Notes: generated by a model not told the origin, from the sequence alone. 64,000 nucleotides of DNA from Alphaproteobacteria bacterium (GCA_030065235.1 JASJDC010000005.1:62001-126000); one strand, 5' to 3'. Shown: positions 16,704-27,381, counted from the first letter of the stretch. Made by a program: numbers and translations.

Positions 16704-18482
16704 ATGAGCGCGCCGCCTTCCTCGCACACGTCGCAAACCAGTCGGCCTCAAGGCTTAGGCGAGCGGTTGATCAGCGCGGCGTTGCTGGTGGCTGGGTCCA
16801 TTGCTGTTCTGCATTTCTTCGGGCCAATCAAGACCGGGATTGAACTGCACCTCATCCCGACGCTTGCCCTAATCGGGGTGATCGCTGGCGGGACAACTTT
16901 GGGCGCGGAACTCTTCCGCGTGCTCGCGGACTTCTTCGGAGACAAGAAGGCTCGTACCCCGGCGGGGATCAAGGGCGCCGCCGACTGGGGCACGCTCAAA
17001 TCCGTGGCGTGCGATCTCTGCAAGGGCTGGGGGCCGTATTGGGGCGCGATCAAGGGCGAGGCGATCTTCGCGGAATTTGCGTCCAACGCCTTGACCCTGG
17101 GGCCAGCCGGAACCGGCAAAGGGGTTGGCGTCATCATCCCGACGATCCTGTCCATCTTCGGCTCCAAATTCGTGGTCGACTTCAAGGGCGAACTCGCCTG
17201 TATGCTGGCGCGCGTCCTACGGGAACGCGGCGAGATCGTACGCATCCTCAATATCGGGGAGATGTGGACCGACATTCTCGGCGCATCGGACTGCTACAAT
17301 CCGCTCAACCTGATCGCTGATAATTTTTGGCGCCCAGGCGGGTTGCAGGATGTCTCCGGCGACACAAACGACATGAGCCTGCAACTCTATCCCGAACCCT
17401 CGGGCGGCGGGGGCGGCGATGACAATAAGTATTTCCGCGACGGCAGCCGAAAGCTGATCGCCTTCGTGATCATTATCGCGGTTCTGATCCATGGGGCGAA
17501 GGCCACGCTCGGCCATGTGCAGACCATGCTGGAAGACCGGGAGTTCCTCCTCCAAAACGCGCTTTGGGTCGCGGGGCGGCTGCCGCAAGGGGACGGGTCC
17601 AAGGCCGCCATGCCAATCGAGCGTTCGCCATGGGCGCCGACGCAAAGCGATGAAGACCTCAAGAACTTCATGACTTACATCAAGGGCGTCGCCAGCAGCA
17701 CCGCCGCCCTACTGCAATCCGACGACAGCCGCACGCTCGACAGTTTCCTAACCGGCGCGCAACAGGCGCTGGCGCGGTTCGATCTGACGACCCGCGCGCA
17801 TAAATATCTCAGCAAGAGCACCTTCCGCTTCGCTGATCTCAAAACAGGCAAGCCGACGACCGTCTTCCTGGTCGCGGATGCGAGCCGGATCGAGTCGCAG
17901 AAAGACGCACTGGGTCTCGTGCAATGGTGCATGGCGCAGGAGTTGAAGCGCGCCGAGGACAAACACCGCTCCGTCAATGTCATCGCGGATGAGTGCACCA
18001 ACTTCAAGCTTACCGGCCTCGGCAGTCTGCTCACCTGGGGGCGGGCCTACGGCATCCGCCTGCATCTCATCATCCAGTCGCTCTCCGCCTTCCGCCAGAC
18101 CTATGGCGAGGAGACGCTCAACACGCTTCTGTCCGAGACGGAGATCAAACAGGTTCTGCCGGGCCAACGGGAGCCGCAAACCCTCAAGCTGGTGGAAGAG
18201 ATGCTTGGCGCGCGCGCCGTGATCGCGGAAAGCGATACGCGCAATGCGGACAAGGAGTTCTTCGGTATGAAGGGCGGGAGCCTGTCCGAGGACGCGCGCC
18301 CCCTGATGACGGCGGACGAAATTCGCCGCACGGATAAGGCCATCCTGTTCATTCGCGGGAACCGGCCCTTGCTGGTCGACACGCCGCCGGTCGCCGCGAT
18401 CCACCCGTTCCGCGATCAAATCGACATCAACCCGTTCCACGGCAAGCCCTATCGCTTGCCCATCCGGCTGCGCATTCGATGA
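16704..18482 (+). CDS. VirD4/TraG-family type IV coupling protein
   Basis: 592 aa. Two N-terminal membrane segments (about residues 18-37 and 45-65) precede the ATPase domain. Walker A is GPAGTGKG (K139) with the family's GKGVGVIIPT context, followed by FVVDFKGE. Walker B is VIADECTNF (D429, E430), followed by the sensor LHLIIQSLSAFRQ. These proteins are hexameric inner-membrane ATPases that deliver relaxase-DNA complexes to a type IV secretion channel. The gene lies between small membrane-protein genes with one-base or overlapping junctions. No relaxase or VirB-type genes are visible in the window. Confidence 0.93.
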   Translation: MSAPPSSHTSQTSRPQGLGERLISAALLVAGSIAVLHFFGPIKTGIELHLIPTLALIGVIAGGTTLGAELFRVLADFFGDKKARTPAGIKGAADWGTLKSVACDLCKGWGPYWGAIKGEAIFAEFASNALTLGPAGTGKGVGVIIPTILSIFGSKFVVDFKGELACMLARVLRERGEIVRILNIGEMWTDILGASDCYNPLNLIADNFWRPGGLQDVSGDTNDMSLQLYPEPSGGGGGDDNKYFRDGSRKLIAFVIIIAVLIHGAKATLGHVQTMLEDREFLLQNALWVAGRLPQGDGSKAAMPIERSPWAPTQSDEDLKNFMTYIKGVASSTAALLQSDDSRTLDSFLTGAQQALARFDLTTRAHKYLSKSTFRFADLKTGKPTTVFLVADASRIESQKDALGLVQWCMAQELKRAEDKHRSVNVIADECTNFKLTGLGSLLTWGRAYGIRLHLIIQSLSAFRQTYGEETLNTLLSETEIKQVLPGQREPQTLKLVEEMLGARAVIAESDTRNADKEFFGMKGGSLSEDARPLMTADEIRRTDKAILFIRGNRPLLVDTPPVAAIHPFRDQIDINPFHGKPYRLPIRLRIR

Positions 18483-18529
18483 CACAGTTTGGGCCGCCGC
18501 TAACCCGAGCCTTCAGAAAGGATCATCCC

Positions 18530-18775
18530 ATGCTGACACGCAAACAGTGGGGCCGTACAGAGCGGTTCTGCCGCATCGCCCGTCATCTGTGCCGGGGCTG
18601 GCCGGCGCTCGCCTTGCTGGCCTTCGTGGCGAGCCCTATCGGCCCGCATCTGCGGATTGAACAGCGCTATGATGGAACCTGCCTCTATGCCGGATCGCGC
18701 GGCGTGATCTCCCCCGCCGTCCATTTCCCGTGCCCTCTGCTGGCCTGGCTTGATACGCGGAGGGCGATTCAATGA
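18530..18775 (+). CDS. Small membrane protein, transfer-cluster gene
   Basis: 81 aa from the ATG at 18530, preceded by AGAAAGGA. An ATG at 18479 overlapping the coupling-protein stop (ATGA) is an alternative start that adds 17 residues. One hydrophobic segment (about residues 21-37) and three cysteines are present. The short C-terminal part ending in PCPLLAWLDT is probably periplasmic. No family recognised. The stop overlaps the next ATG. Confidence 0.6.
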   Translation: MLTRKQWGRTERFCRIARHLCRGWPALALLAFVASPIGPHLRIEQRYDGTCLYAGSRGVISPAVHFPCPLLAWLDTRRAIQ

Positions 18776-19038
18776 CCAAAAGCTTTGCGCATCAAGTCTT
18801 CGGCTCCTGGATGAAAGGCCGTGCGGCCGAATCCGTGCCGCCCGTCCACTACCACTTCAACCAAAGCCGGGATGAGCAGTCCCGTCAGCCGGAGCAGACG
18901 GACGGACAATCCGGCGCGGGCTCTTCCGGCTGGCTCGAAAATGAGCGGGACGCCGCCTTCCGCAACATGCCCTCTAACCAGAATGTCCGGGATCAACCGG
19001 AACGCACCCACAAACCGGCTTACAAGCCATCACGATAA
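18772..19038 (+). CDS. Small hydrophilic protein of unknown function
   Basis: 88 aa, starting in a four-base ATGA overlap with the previous gene. It is rich in Gln, Ser, Arg and Pro, has no membrane segment or catalytic motif, and is probably largely disordered. Genes this tightly coupled to a coupling-protein gene are often transfer accessory factors; this is inferred from position only. Confidence 0.55.
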   Translation: MTKSFAHQVFGSWMKGRAAESVPPVHYHFNQSRDEQSRQPEQTDGQSGAGSSGWLENERDAAFRNMPSNQNVRDQPERTHKPAYKPSR

Positions 19039-19063
19039 CCCGGTTGAGAGAGAGGATCAGATC

Positions 19064-19522
19064 ATGACTGACAATATCCAAAACGAGACCCAGAACCCGA
19101 AGAAAGACGCACCGATCCAGACGCTGCGCGACGGCGCGGTCGTCGTGAAGCTGTGGCGGCAGGAAAGCGAGAAAGGCCCCTTCGTCAGCGCCACGTTGGG
19201 CCGGACCTATCAGGACAAGCGAACAGGCGAATATCGCGAGTCCCGCTCTCTGGGCGGCGGCGATGTCTTGAAGGCGCAGGCCCTCTTGCTCGAAGCCAAC
19301 CGCGAGATGGTCAAATGGCGAGACCACTTCCGGGACCAACAACGGGAACAGGATCGAAAGCAGGAACAAGCCCAGGCGGTCCACGCGCCCCAGCCCGAAG
19401 CGGCGCCGCAACCGCACCAAGACCTCGCCGCCGAGCGCGACGCGGCGCTCGCCAACGCCAAACAAAGGACCCCGGAAACGCCCGTCCCGGCACAAGGTCC
19501 TTCATATGGGCCGGAACGATAG
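19064..19522 (+). CDS. Conjugation-associated accessory protein, unknown function
   Basis: 152 aa from the ATG at 19064 (preceded by AGAGAGGAT); the longer open frame from 18821 overlaps the previous gene and is rejected. The N-terminal ~70 residues are a compact beta-rich domain (IQTLRDGAVVVKLW, GPFVSATLGRTYQD). Short proteins of this look are often found beside transfer genes of proteobacterial elements. The C-terminal half is Gln/Pro/Ala-rich and probably disordered. It may bind nucleic acid; unproven. Confidence 0.65.
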   Translation: MTDNIQNETQNPKKDAPIQTLRDGAVVVKLWRQESEKGPFVSATLGRTYQDKRTGEYRESRSLGGGDVLKAQALLLEANREMVKWRDHFRDQQREQDRKQEQAQAVHAPQPEAAPQPHQDLAAERDAALANAKQRTPETPVPAQGPSYGPER

Positions 19523-19542
19523 GGGTGCGAAACACGAAAAAC

Positions 19543-19579
19543 TTGCAATGAATGCAGAAGTAGGATAGTATTCCTACTT
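19543..19579 (+). promoter_or_regulatory. Promoter of the integrase operon with a dyad centred on the -10 box
   Basis: TTGCAA (19543-19548), a 17-bp spacer and TAGTAT (19566-19571) fit a sigma-70 promoter. AAGTAGGA (19558-19565) and TCCTACTT (19572-19579) are perfect 8-bp inverted arms that flank the -10 hexamer. A repressor bound there would occlude the promoter. The first downstream start is 19625. Confidence 0.6.
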
Positions 19580-19624
19580 TTGTGTCAATAGATAAAGGAA
19601 CATACAGTAAGGACGAGATTTAGA

Positions 19625-19957
19625 ATGACCGACACCCCGCCAATCCAAACCGCCCCGCCGACACTCAAAATCGACTACGAGAAATATCTGCGTTTCCTAG
19701 AGCATACGGAGATGAGCGATACGGAGAAGATCGCCTGCATCGACGCCCATTGGCGGGTGATCTGTGAATTTGTGAAGCTCGGCTTCAACATTCATCCTGT
19801 CCAAGTCGCCGAAAAAGCCTGTGGAAAACGCGCGAAACACGGCGATGAGCGCGCTTCGCAGCCGGAAAATGCGGTACACTATCTGCGTCACCACATTCTT
19901 GAAAATCATAGTACCGGCGCTGGGACTCAAGGCGCATTGGAAAGAGAGGAGTCATGA
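19625..19957 (+). CDS. Small protein upstream of the serine integrase
   Basis: 110 aa, predicted all-helical, with three cysteines and a His-rich C-terminal part (VHYLRHHILENH). There is no signal peptide. The stop overlaps the integrase ATG (ATGA at 19954-19957), so the two are translationally coupled. It could be a recombination directionality factor or another integrase accessory; it has no recognisable Xis-type HTH, so this is only a positional guess. Confidence 0.65.
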   Translation: MTDTPPIQTAPPTLKIDYEKYLRFLEHTEMSDTEKIACIDAHWRVICEFVKLGFNIHPVQVAEKACGKRAKHGDERASQPENAVHYLRHHILENHSTGAGTQGALEREES

Positions 19958-21534
19958 ACCACGATCCAAAAATAGAAGAAACAAATCCGCAAAAAGCGGT
20001 CATCTATTGCCGGGTGTCCGATCCGAAGCAACGCAAGGAAGGAAACGGCTTGGACAGCCAGGAGCATCGCTGTCGCCAATATGCCGAGGCCAAGGGCTAC
20101 GAGGTCGAAGCCGTCTTCCCCGATGACATGACCGGCGGCGGCGACTTTATGAAACGGCCGGGCATGGTCGCCTTGCTCGCCTATTTGGACGCCAAACCGG
20201 ATGAACGCTATGTGGTGATCTTCGACGATCTCAAGCGCTACGCCCGCGATACAGAGTTTCATTTGAAGCTTCGCCGCATCATGACCGAGCGCGGGGCGAC
20301 GCGCGAATGCCTTAATTTCAGTTTTGAGAACAGCCCGGAAGGCAAGTTCTTCGAGACCATCGCCGCCGCGCAGGGCGAGCTTGAGCGGGAACAGAACGGG
20401 CGTCAGGTGCGGCAGAAAATGCGCGCGCGGGCCGAACGCGGCTATTACTGCTTCGGCGTTATCCTCGGCTACCGCTATATCAAGTCGGAGGATGGCGGAA
20501 AAATCCTGCATCCCGACGCGGTCAACGGCCCGATCGTGAAAGAAGCGCTTGAAGGCTTCGCCGCTGGGCGTTTCCAGACCGCCTCGGAAGTGATGCGCTT
20601 CCTCAACACCCATCCCACAATCAAGCGCCGGGGCCTGTACGGCCAGTCCCGTCAGATGACCACCAATGTGCTGCGCAACCCGATCTATGCGGGATACATG
20701 ACGGTGAAGAAGCTGGGCCTCACCATGCATCCGGCCAAGCACGAACCGCTGATCGATCTGGCCACGTGGCGCAAGATTCAGGAGCGGCTAGACGGCAACG
20801 CCTATGCGCCCGCGCGAAAGGACCTGAACCGTGATTTTCCCCTACGCGGATTCGTCGCCTGTGCGAGCTGTGGCAATGCAATGACGTCCGGATGGTCCAA
20901 AGGCCGCAACGGATATTATCCCTACTACCTGTGCCAAACCCGGCATTGCGAGATGAAAGGCAAATCCATCCGCAAGGAGACACTCGAAGGCGAGTTCGCG
21001 GCGCTGCTGCAAGGCCTAACCCCGGCGCGTCCCATCCTCGCCATGGTCAAGGCGATGTTCGCCGATTGCTGGACCCGGCAGGCCGAGACCGCAAAGGTCT
21101 CCGCGACAGCCGCCCGCTCCGAGATCAGCGCAATCGAGCGTAAGATCGAAACGCTTTCCGAACGCATCGTTGAGGCACGCGCGCCCGCCGTTATCCAAGC
21201 CTATGAGAGTCAGATCGAAAAACTAAGCGGCCAACGCGCCGATTTGGCCGAAATCGCCGCGAAAGCGACCCCGCCCAAAGGCCGGTTTGAGGACGTGTAT
21301 CGAACCGCCCTCGACTTCCTCTCAAACCCTCACAAACTCTGGGTTTCAGGCCAGTACGAGCTGCAAAGACTGGTGCTCCGCCTCGCCTTTACGGGCCGCA
21401 TCCAGTACGCCAGAAATGACGGGTATCGAACCGCCCCAATCGCAGAGCCACTGCGGCTTGCAGGGACCTTTTCCGCCTCGTGGGATGGAATGGTGGGCCC
21501 GGCAGGATTCGAACCTGCGACCAAACCGTTATGA
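19954..21534 (+). CDS. Large serine recombinase (site-specific integrase)
   Basis: 526 aa. The catalytic domain begins AVIYCRVSDPKQ with the likely nucleophile S22. It is followed by the Recombinase domain (about 180-290) and a zinc beta-ribbon (CASCGNA ... CQTRHC, about 308-332). A coiled-coil region (about 375-430) comes next. The final residues, VGPAGFEPATKPL, are encoded by the antisense strand of the tRNA gene at 21491-21567, so the gene's 3' end was shaped by the attachment site. It catalyses integration and excision of the element at the tRNA gene. Confidence 0.93.
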   Translation: MNHDPKIEETNPQKAVIYCRVSDPKQRKEGNGLDSQEHRCRQYAEAKGYEVEAVFPDDMTGGGDFMKRPGMVALLAYLDAKPDERYVVIFDDLKRYARDTEFHLKLRRIMTERGATRECLNFSFENSPEGKFFETIAAAQGELEREQNGRQVRQKMRARAERGYYCFGVILGYRYIKSEDGGKILHPDAVNGPIVKEALEGFAAGRFQTASEVMRFLNTHPTIKRRGLYGQSRQMTTNVLRNPIYAGYMTVKKLGLTMHPAKHEPLIDLATWRKIQERLDGNAYAPARKDLNRDFPLRGFVACASCGNAMTSGWSKGRNGYYPYYLCQTRHCEMKGKSIRKETLEGEFAALLQGLTPARPILAMVKAMFADCWTRQAETAKVSATAARSEISAIERKIETLSERIVEARAPAVIQAYESQIEKLSGQRADLAEIAAKATPPKGRFEDVYRTALDFLSNPHKLWVSGQYELQRLVLRLAFTGRIQYARNDGYRTAPIAEPLRLAGTFSASWDGMVGPAGFEPATKPL

Positions 21535-21567
21535 GCGGTCCGCTCTAACCAACTGAGCTACAGGCCC
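21491..21567 (-). tRNA. tRNA with CAU anticodon (Ile2 or elongator Met), integration target
   Basis: Read on the minus strand, the 77 bases include an encoded 3' CCA. The acceptor stem pairs GGGCCTG with CGGGCCC (one G-U). The D arm is AGCTCAGTTGGTTAGAGC and the T arm is GCAGG-TTCGAAT-CCTGC. The anticodon loop is CTCATAA, giving anticodon CAU. The TTTGGTC after the anticodon stem recalls lysidine-modified tRNA-Ile2, but Met cannot be excluded by eye. It overlaps the 3' end of the integrase gene. Confidence 0.9.
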
Positions 21568-21652
21568 GCGCGTTGATGCGCATGCGGCGGAGATAGCAGA
21601 GCTTCCGGCGGTCGCCAAGCGGTAAGCCGCCCGGGCGCGCCCGCACCGCCGC

Positions 21653-22201
21653 TTAGGCCCGTGTCATCTCCACCACGGGGAAAAGTACGCCGCCAACCGG
21701 GAGCTCCGCCGCCTTTACGCAGTGAAAGCCGAAGGCCTCGTAGAAGCCGACGGCGGTCAGGCTGGCGGTGAGATGCAGAGTCGTCACGCCTTTGGCGTCG
21801 GCGGAGGCCAAGGTCGCCGCCATCAGCCTGCGCCCTACGCCGGTCCCCTGACACGCGGGATCGACGGCGAAATGACGGACGTGACCTTCCCCCGCGACGA
21901 CATGGTCCGGGCGGGAGAAGGAATGCGGCGTCCAGCCGCCGCAACCGATGATCGACGCGGCGCCGGCCGCATCGGTCCCATCAATAGCGAAATAAGTTCC
22001 TGACCGCATCAAATCGGTCTGCGGCGCGCAGGCGAGCGGCAGCATCGCCTGCAGGATCTCCGAAGCGTAGGCGTCTTTCCAGGAGGGCGCGAAGCAGCGC
22101 TCATAGAGCGCATTCAGCGCGGTCGCGTCGTCCGGGCCTGCGACCCGGACCTTGCCCGGCGGCGGCGGTGCGCCGTCCCGCGGCCTGTCTAAGTGTTGCA
22201 T
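21653..22201 (-). CDS. GNAT-family N-acetyltransferase
   Basis: 182 aa. The acetyl-CoA-binding motif A is present: FAVDPACQGTGVGRRLM, with Q-x-x-G-x-G at about residues 118-123. The C-terminal strand is GFYEAFGFHCV. The substrate cannot be told from sequence. It follows rpoD on the same strand with a 37-bp gap and may share its transcript. It is the first chromosomal gene beyond the tRNA. Confidence 0.9.
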   Translation of the reverse strand: MQHLDRPRDGAPPPPGKVRVAGPDDATALNALYERCFAPSWKDAYASEILQAMLPLACAPQTDLMRSGTYFAIDGTDAAGAASIIGCGGWTPHSFSRPDHVVAGEGHVRHFAVDPACQGTGVGRRLMAATLASADAKGVTTLHLTASLTAVGFYEAFGFHCVKAAELPVGGVLFPVVEMTRA

Positions 22202-22238
22202 GGGCCGCGGTCCTATCCTTCAGGATGAACTTCCTTGG

Positions 22239-24311
<2,073 letters not shown>

Positions 24312-24601
24312 CGACCCTTTCGACCGCCGCGCCGCGCCCTTGGGCGGCGACATGCCTTTGCGCCGGTATCACCGACGACCAACGTCAAACAACACCGCGC
24401 GGAGAAAGACCTCTTTCCCGCCGATGCTTTTCGTACCCAATTATCCGCCGCCCGATCCGCCGCCGTGTCCACCGGCCCGCCGCACCAACCTGAATAGAGC
24501 GATGGGGCGAGCGCCACGGCCGACGAGCCGGTTTGATTTCAACCCGACGCAGGAGCGCTTATTACCGTGAGCAGCCGGATCGATCAATTCCCGGAACGGC
24601 A

Positions 24602-26569
24602 TCAAACCTCGTCATCACTTTTCGACAGCGCAGCTTCACCCTGGGTGTAGGAGTCGCGATAAGCTACGATGCGACGTTCCCGCGCTTGATCGTGCAACGC
24701 CTCTGGGGATTCACCCCCCGTCCCCGTTTCCGGCCCATCCGAGATAGCCGGCGATGCATCGACTACTGACTGCAATTGCGCCGCGACAGCCGTTTCCTTC
24801 AAAAGCGCGGATTGCCGAAATTGTCGCAGGATCGCGTCGATCAAGCCTCGCGCCTCGCTATCGGGGGCCGCGCGTCCCGCTTGCTTGCCGAGCGCCACAA
24901 CTGCGGGGCGCGTCACCGACGCCATCAGATCATCTCGTCCTGTACTGGCCAAATGGTGCGCCAGCCCCTCCGCATCAAGGTCCGGCTGCGTCGAAACGCC
25001 CATCTCGATCGCCTGCCGCAGCTCGGTCAGGTCCGGATCCAGCGGCGCTTCCGCAAGCGGCTCGGCGAAATCGGCGATTAGGCCGGGATGATTGATAAGC
25101 GCCGCCAAGAGCAGCTCCTGCCGCCGGCGATGACCCGCATCGGCGGCGTTCGACACAGCGCCGGCCTCGCCTGAGGCCAAACGGCCTTTTGCGTAACCGT
25201 CCGGTCTTCCGCCGAACCGCATGTTTCCAGCGCCGCGCCACGCCCCACGCCCCCGCGCGGATCCGCCTTTGAACCCGCTGTTGGACAGTTCTCGAAACGC
25301 GCGCCAAAGTCGGTCGCGGAAGGCCTGTTGGTACAGGCGTTTCACCGTCTCATCTTCAATCCGGCTGGCTTGGATGAACAGGCGCTTCTCCAGCGCGGCT
25401 TTCTGTTCCGGCGTGTCGAGCGGGGCCTGCGCCGATTCGTTGCGCCAGATTGTTTCGACCAACGGGATGGCGCTCTTTATCAGGGCGGTGATCGCGGCGG
25501 CGCCCTGGGCGCGGACCAGCGTATCCGGGTCCTCGCCGGCGGGCAGGAAGGCGAACCGCAAGCTCTTGCCCGGCGCCAAGAGCGGCAAGGCGCGATCGGC
25601 CGCGCGCAGCGCCGCTTTGCGGCCCGCCGCGTCGCCGTCGAGGCAGAGCACCGGCTCATCCGCCAAGCGCCAAAGCTCCGCGATCTGGGTCTCGGTCACG
25701 GCTGTCCCCAACGGCGCCACCGCCGCCTCCAAGCCATGGTCGGCCAAGGCGATGACATCCATATAGCCCTCAACGACCAGCAGCGCCGCGCCTTCATGCG
25801 CCGCCTGACGCGCGGCCGGCAAATTGTAGAGCGAGCGTCCTTTATCGAAGAGCGGCGTGTCCGGCGAGTTGATGTATTTGCCGACCCCGTCCGCCTTGGC
25901 GTCGCCCATATAGCGGCCGCCGAAACCGATCACGCCGCCGCGCCGGTCGGTGATCGGAAACATGATCCGGTCGCGGAAGAAGGCGTAGGGCGCGCCGCCG
26001 TCCCGGCCTCTTCGCAGCACACCCGCCTCGATCAGGCCCTCTTGCCGCGTCGCGTCGGATGCAATCTCTCGCCGCAGGGCGCCGCCGTCGGCCGGGGCGT
26101 AGCCGAGACGGAACCGCGCGATCGCCGCGTCGCTCAGGCCGCGCTCGCGCAAGTACGCCAGGGCGGCCGCGCCCTCTTTGCGCATCAGCGCGCGTTGAAA
26201 GGCGGCGCAGGCTTCTTCGACAAGCTCCGTCAGGGCGCCGCGCCGTTGGTCCCGCTGTTTCTGCTCCGGCGTGCGTTCCGGCATCTGAAGCCCTGCTTCG
26301 CCGGCCAACGCCTCGACCGCTTCCGGAAAGCGCAGGCCTTCGGTCTTCATCAACCAGGTGAAATGGTCGCCATGCTCGCCGGACGCGAAGCAATGATAGA
26401 AGCCCTTGTCCTCCTGCACGTGGAAGGAGGGCGTTTTCTCGTTGGTGAAGGGCGACAGTCCCCAGAAATCGTTGCGCGCGCGCTGCTTCAGCTGAACCCG
26501 GCGGCCGACCAGTCCGCTGAGGGAGACGCGTGTCCGGATCTCATCAAGAAAGCTGGGGGGGAAAGCCAT
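24602..26569 (-). CDS. dnaG: DNA primase DnaG with degenerate zinc site
   Basis: 655 aa. The N-terminal CHC2-type domain keeps the fold signature (EKTPSF, GFYHCF, SGEHGD). Three of the four zinc ligands known from E. coli are replaced: S39, T42 and S63 stand in for Cys, His and Cys, and only C60 remains. The Toprim catalytic core has EGYMDVIAL near residue 265 and DGDAAGRKAA near 315. The C-terminal domain, which would contact DnaB, is Gly/Arg-rich at about 420-455. It makes the RNA primers for replication. Zinc-site loss is, as far as I recall, common in alphaproteobacterial primases. Confidence 0.96.
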   Translation of the reverse strand: MAFPPSFLDEIRTRVSLSGLVGRRVQLKQRARNDFWGLSPFTNEKTPSFHVQEDKGFYHCFASGEHGDHFTWLMKTEGLRFPEAVEALAGEAGLQMPERTPEQKQRDQRRGALTELVEEACAAFQRALMRKEGAAALAYLRERGLSDAAIARFRLGYAPADGGALRREIASDATRQEGLIEAGVLRRGRDGGAPYAFFRDRIMFPITDRRGGVIGFGGRYMGDAKADGVGKYINSPDTPLFDKGRSLYNLPAARQAAHEGAALLVVEGYMDVIALADHGLEAAVAPLGTAVTETQIAELWRLADEPVLCLDGDAAGRKAALRAADRALPLLAPGKSLRFAFLPAGEDPDTLVRAQGAAAITALIKSAIPLVETIWRNESAQAPLDTPEQKAALEKRLFIQASRIEDETVKRLYQQAFRDRLWRAFRELSNSGFKGGSARGRGAWRGAGNMRFGGRPDGYAKGRLASGEAGAVSNAADAGHRRRQELLLAALINHPGLIADFAEPLAEAPLDPDLTELRQAIEMGVSTQPDLDAEGLAHHLASTGRDDLMASVTRPAVVALGKQAGRAAPDSEARGLIDAILRQFRQSALLKETAVAAQLQSVVDASPAISDGPETGTGGESPEALHDQARERRIVAYRDSYTQGEAALSKSDDEV

Positions 26570-26612
26570 GCGGCATCATGGCGCCTCTGCAGCGCGCTGC
26601 AAACCGGCCGGT

Positions 26613-27080
26613 TCAGGAATGCGACAGTTGCGCTTTCACCAGGCCCGCAGCCTTGCCGAAATCCATCCGCCCGGCATAGCGGTTGCGCAGCTCCGCCATG
26701 ACCGCACCCATTTCCTTCAGGCTCTCGGCTTTCAGATCGGCGATCACGCCGCCGATCGCATCCGACGCCTCGGTCTCGTCAAGCTGTTTCGGCAGGAAGC
26801 GCTCGATCACGGCGATTTCGCCCTGCTCGTGCTCGGCCAATTCAAGGCGGCCGCCCTGCTCATACATCGTGATGCTCTCGCGGCGCTGCTTCACCATCGT
26901 CTGCAGCATCAGCAGGATGTCTTCGTCGCTCAGCGCCGAGTCGGGTCCTTTCGCCCTCGCGGCGATGTCGCGGTCCTTTAAGGCGGCCAGAATCAGCCGA
27001 AGCGTGGAGGTCGCGATCGTGTCTTTGGCGCGCAGCGAATCTTTTAACGCGACGCTGAGCTGCGAACGTATGTCAGTCAT
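26613..27080 (-). CDS. GatB/YqeY domain protein
   Basis: 155 aa covering the whole YqeY family: MTDIRSQLSVALKDSLRAKD at the start, RESITMYEQGGR in the middle, then FLPKQLDE and MGAVMAELRNRYAGRMDF. The domain is related to the tRNA-binding tail of GatB (amidotransferase), but free-standing YqeY proteins have no proven role. It ends 43 bp before dnaG on the same strand and is probably cotranscribed with it. Confidence 0.95.
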   Translation of the reverse strand: MTDIRSQLSVALKDSLRAKDTIATSTLRLILAALKDRDIAARAKGPDSALSDEDILLMLQTMVKQRRESITMYEQGGRLELAEHEQGEIAVIERFLPKQLDETEASDAIGGVIADLKAESLKEMGAVMAELRNRYAGRMDFGKAAGLVKAQLSHS

Positions 27081-27381
27081 GAATCCCTCAAAATCTCGTG
27101 ACCCCCGGGCCCATACCGATCAAGTCGGCGCGCCGCGTTCGGTCGAACCGTCGCGGCGTTCTTTCGGGCGGCCTTCGGAACGGCGCGAGCCGATGGTTTG
27201 GCGTCCGAATCCGAAGGGGTCAGACGCTAACGCAACGCCGTCAGGGCTGCAAACCTTCGTTCTTGGTCTAACGCATTGATTTTACTGAATTGTTGAAAAT
27301 GTGATCGACCTTGCAAACAAACCCGCTCTCCCGTATCTCTCCCCGCCGAAGCATCCGGTTTGATCGAGGCGCGGCCCGGCC
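27081..27381. other. Intergenic region between divergent yqeY and carA
   Basis: This stretch of about 300 bp must hold promoters for the yqeY-dnaG-rpoD and carAB transcripts. I see an AT-richer patch near 27275-27305 that could hold a carA promoter, but no clear -35/-10 pair, leader peptide or riboswitch. Confidence 0.4.

Larger units (their letters stand above)
1..21490. mobile_element. Integrated mobile element, right-hand part
   Basis: The right boundary is the 3' end of a tRNA gene at 21491, and a large serine recombinase gene reads into that tRNA, as is usual for integrases that target tRNA genes. Left of the tRNA are recombinases, a conjugation coupling protein, many unknown proteins and a helicase cluster; right of it are housekeeping genes. 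I saw no second copy of the tRNA 3' end in the window, so the left attachment site should lie outside. Positions 1-11042 look poorer in G+C than 11574-21490, so this may be a composite of nested insertions. The extent to the left is inferred. Confidence 0.55.

Noticed and set aside
1-21490. Left attachment site within the window
   Set aside because: I looked for a second copy of the tRNA 3' end (for example GGCAGGATTCGAACCTGC) and did not notice one; it probably lies further left.
25328-26701. 457-codon plus-strand frame opposite dnaG
   Set aside because: Antisense to dnaG with compositionally biased sequence and no recognisable domain.
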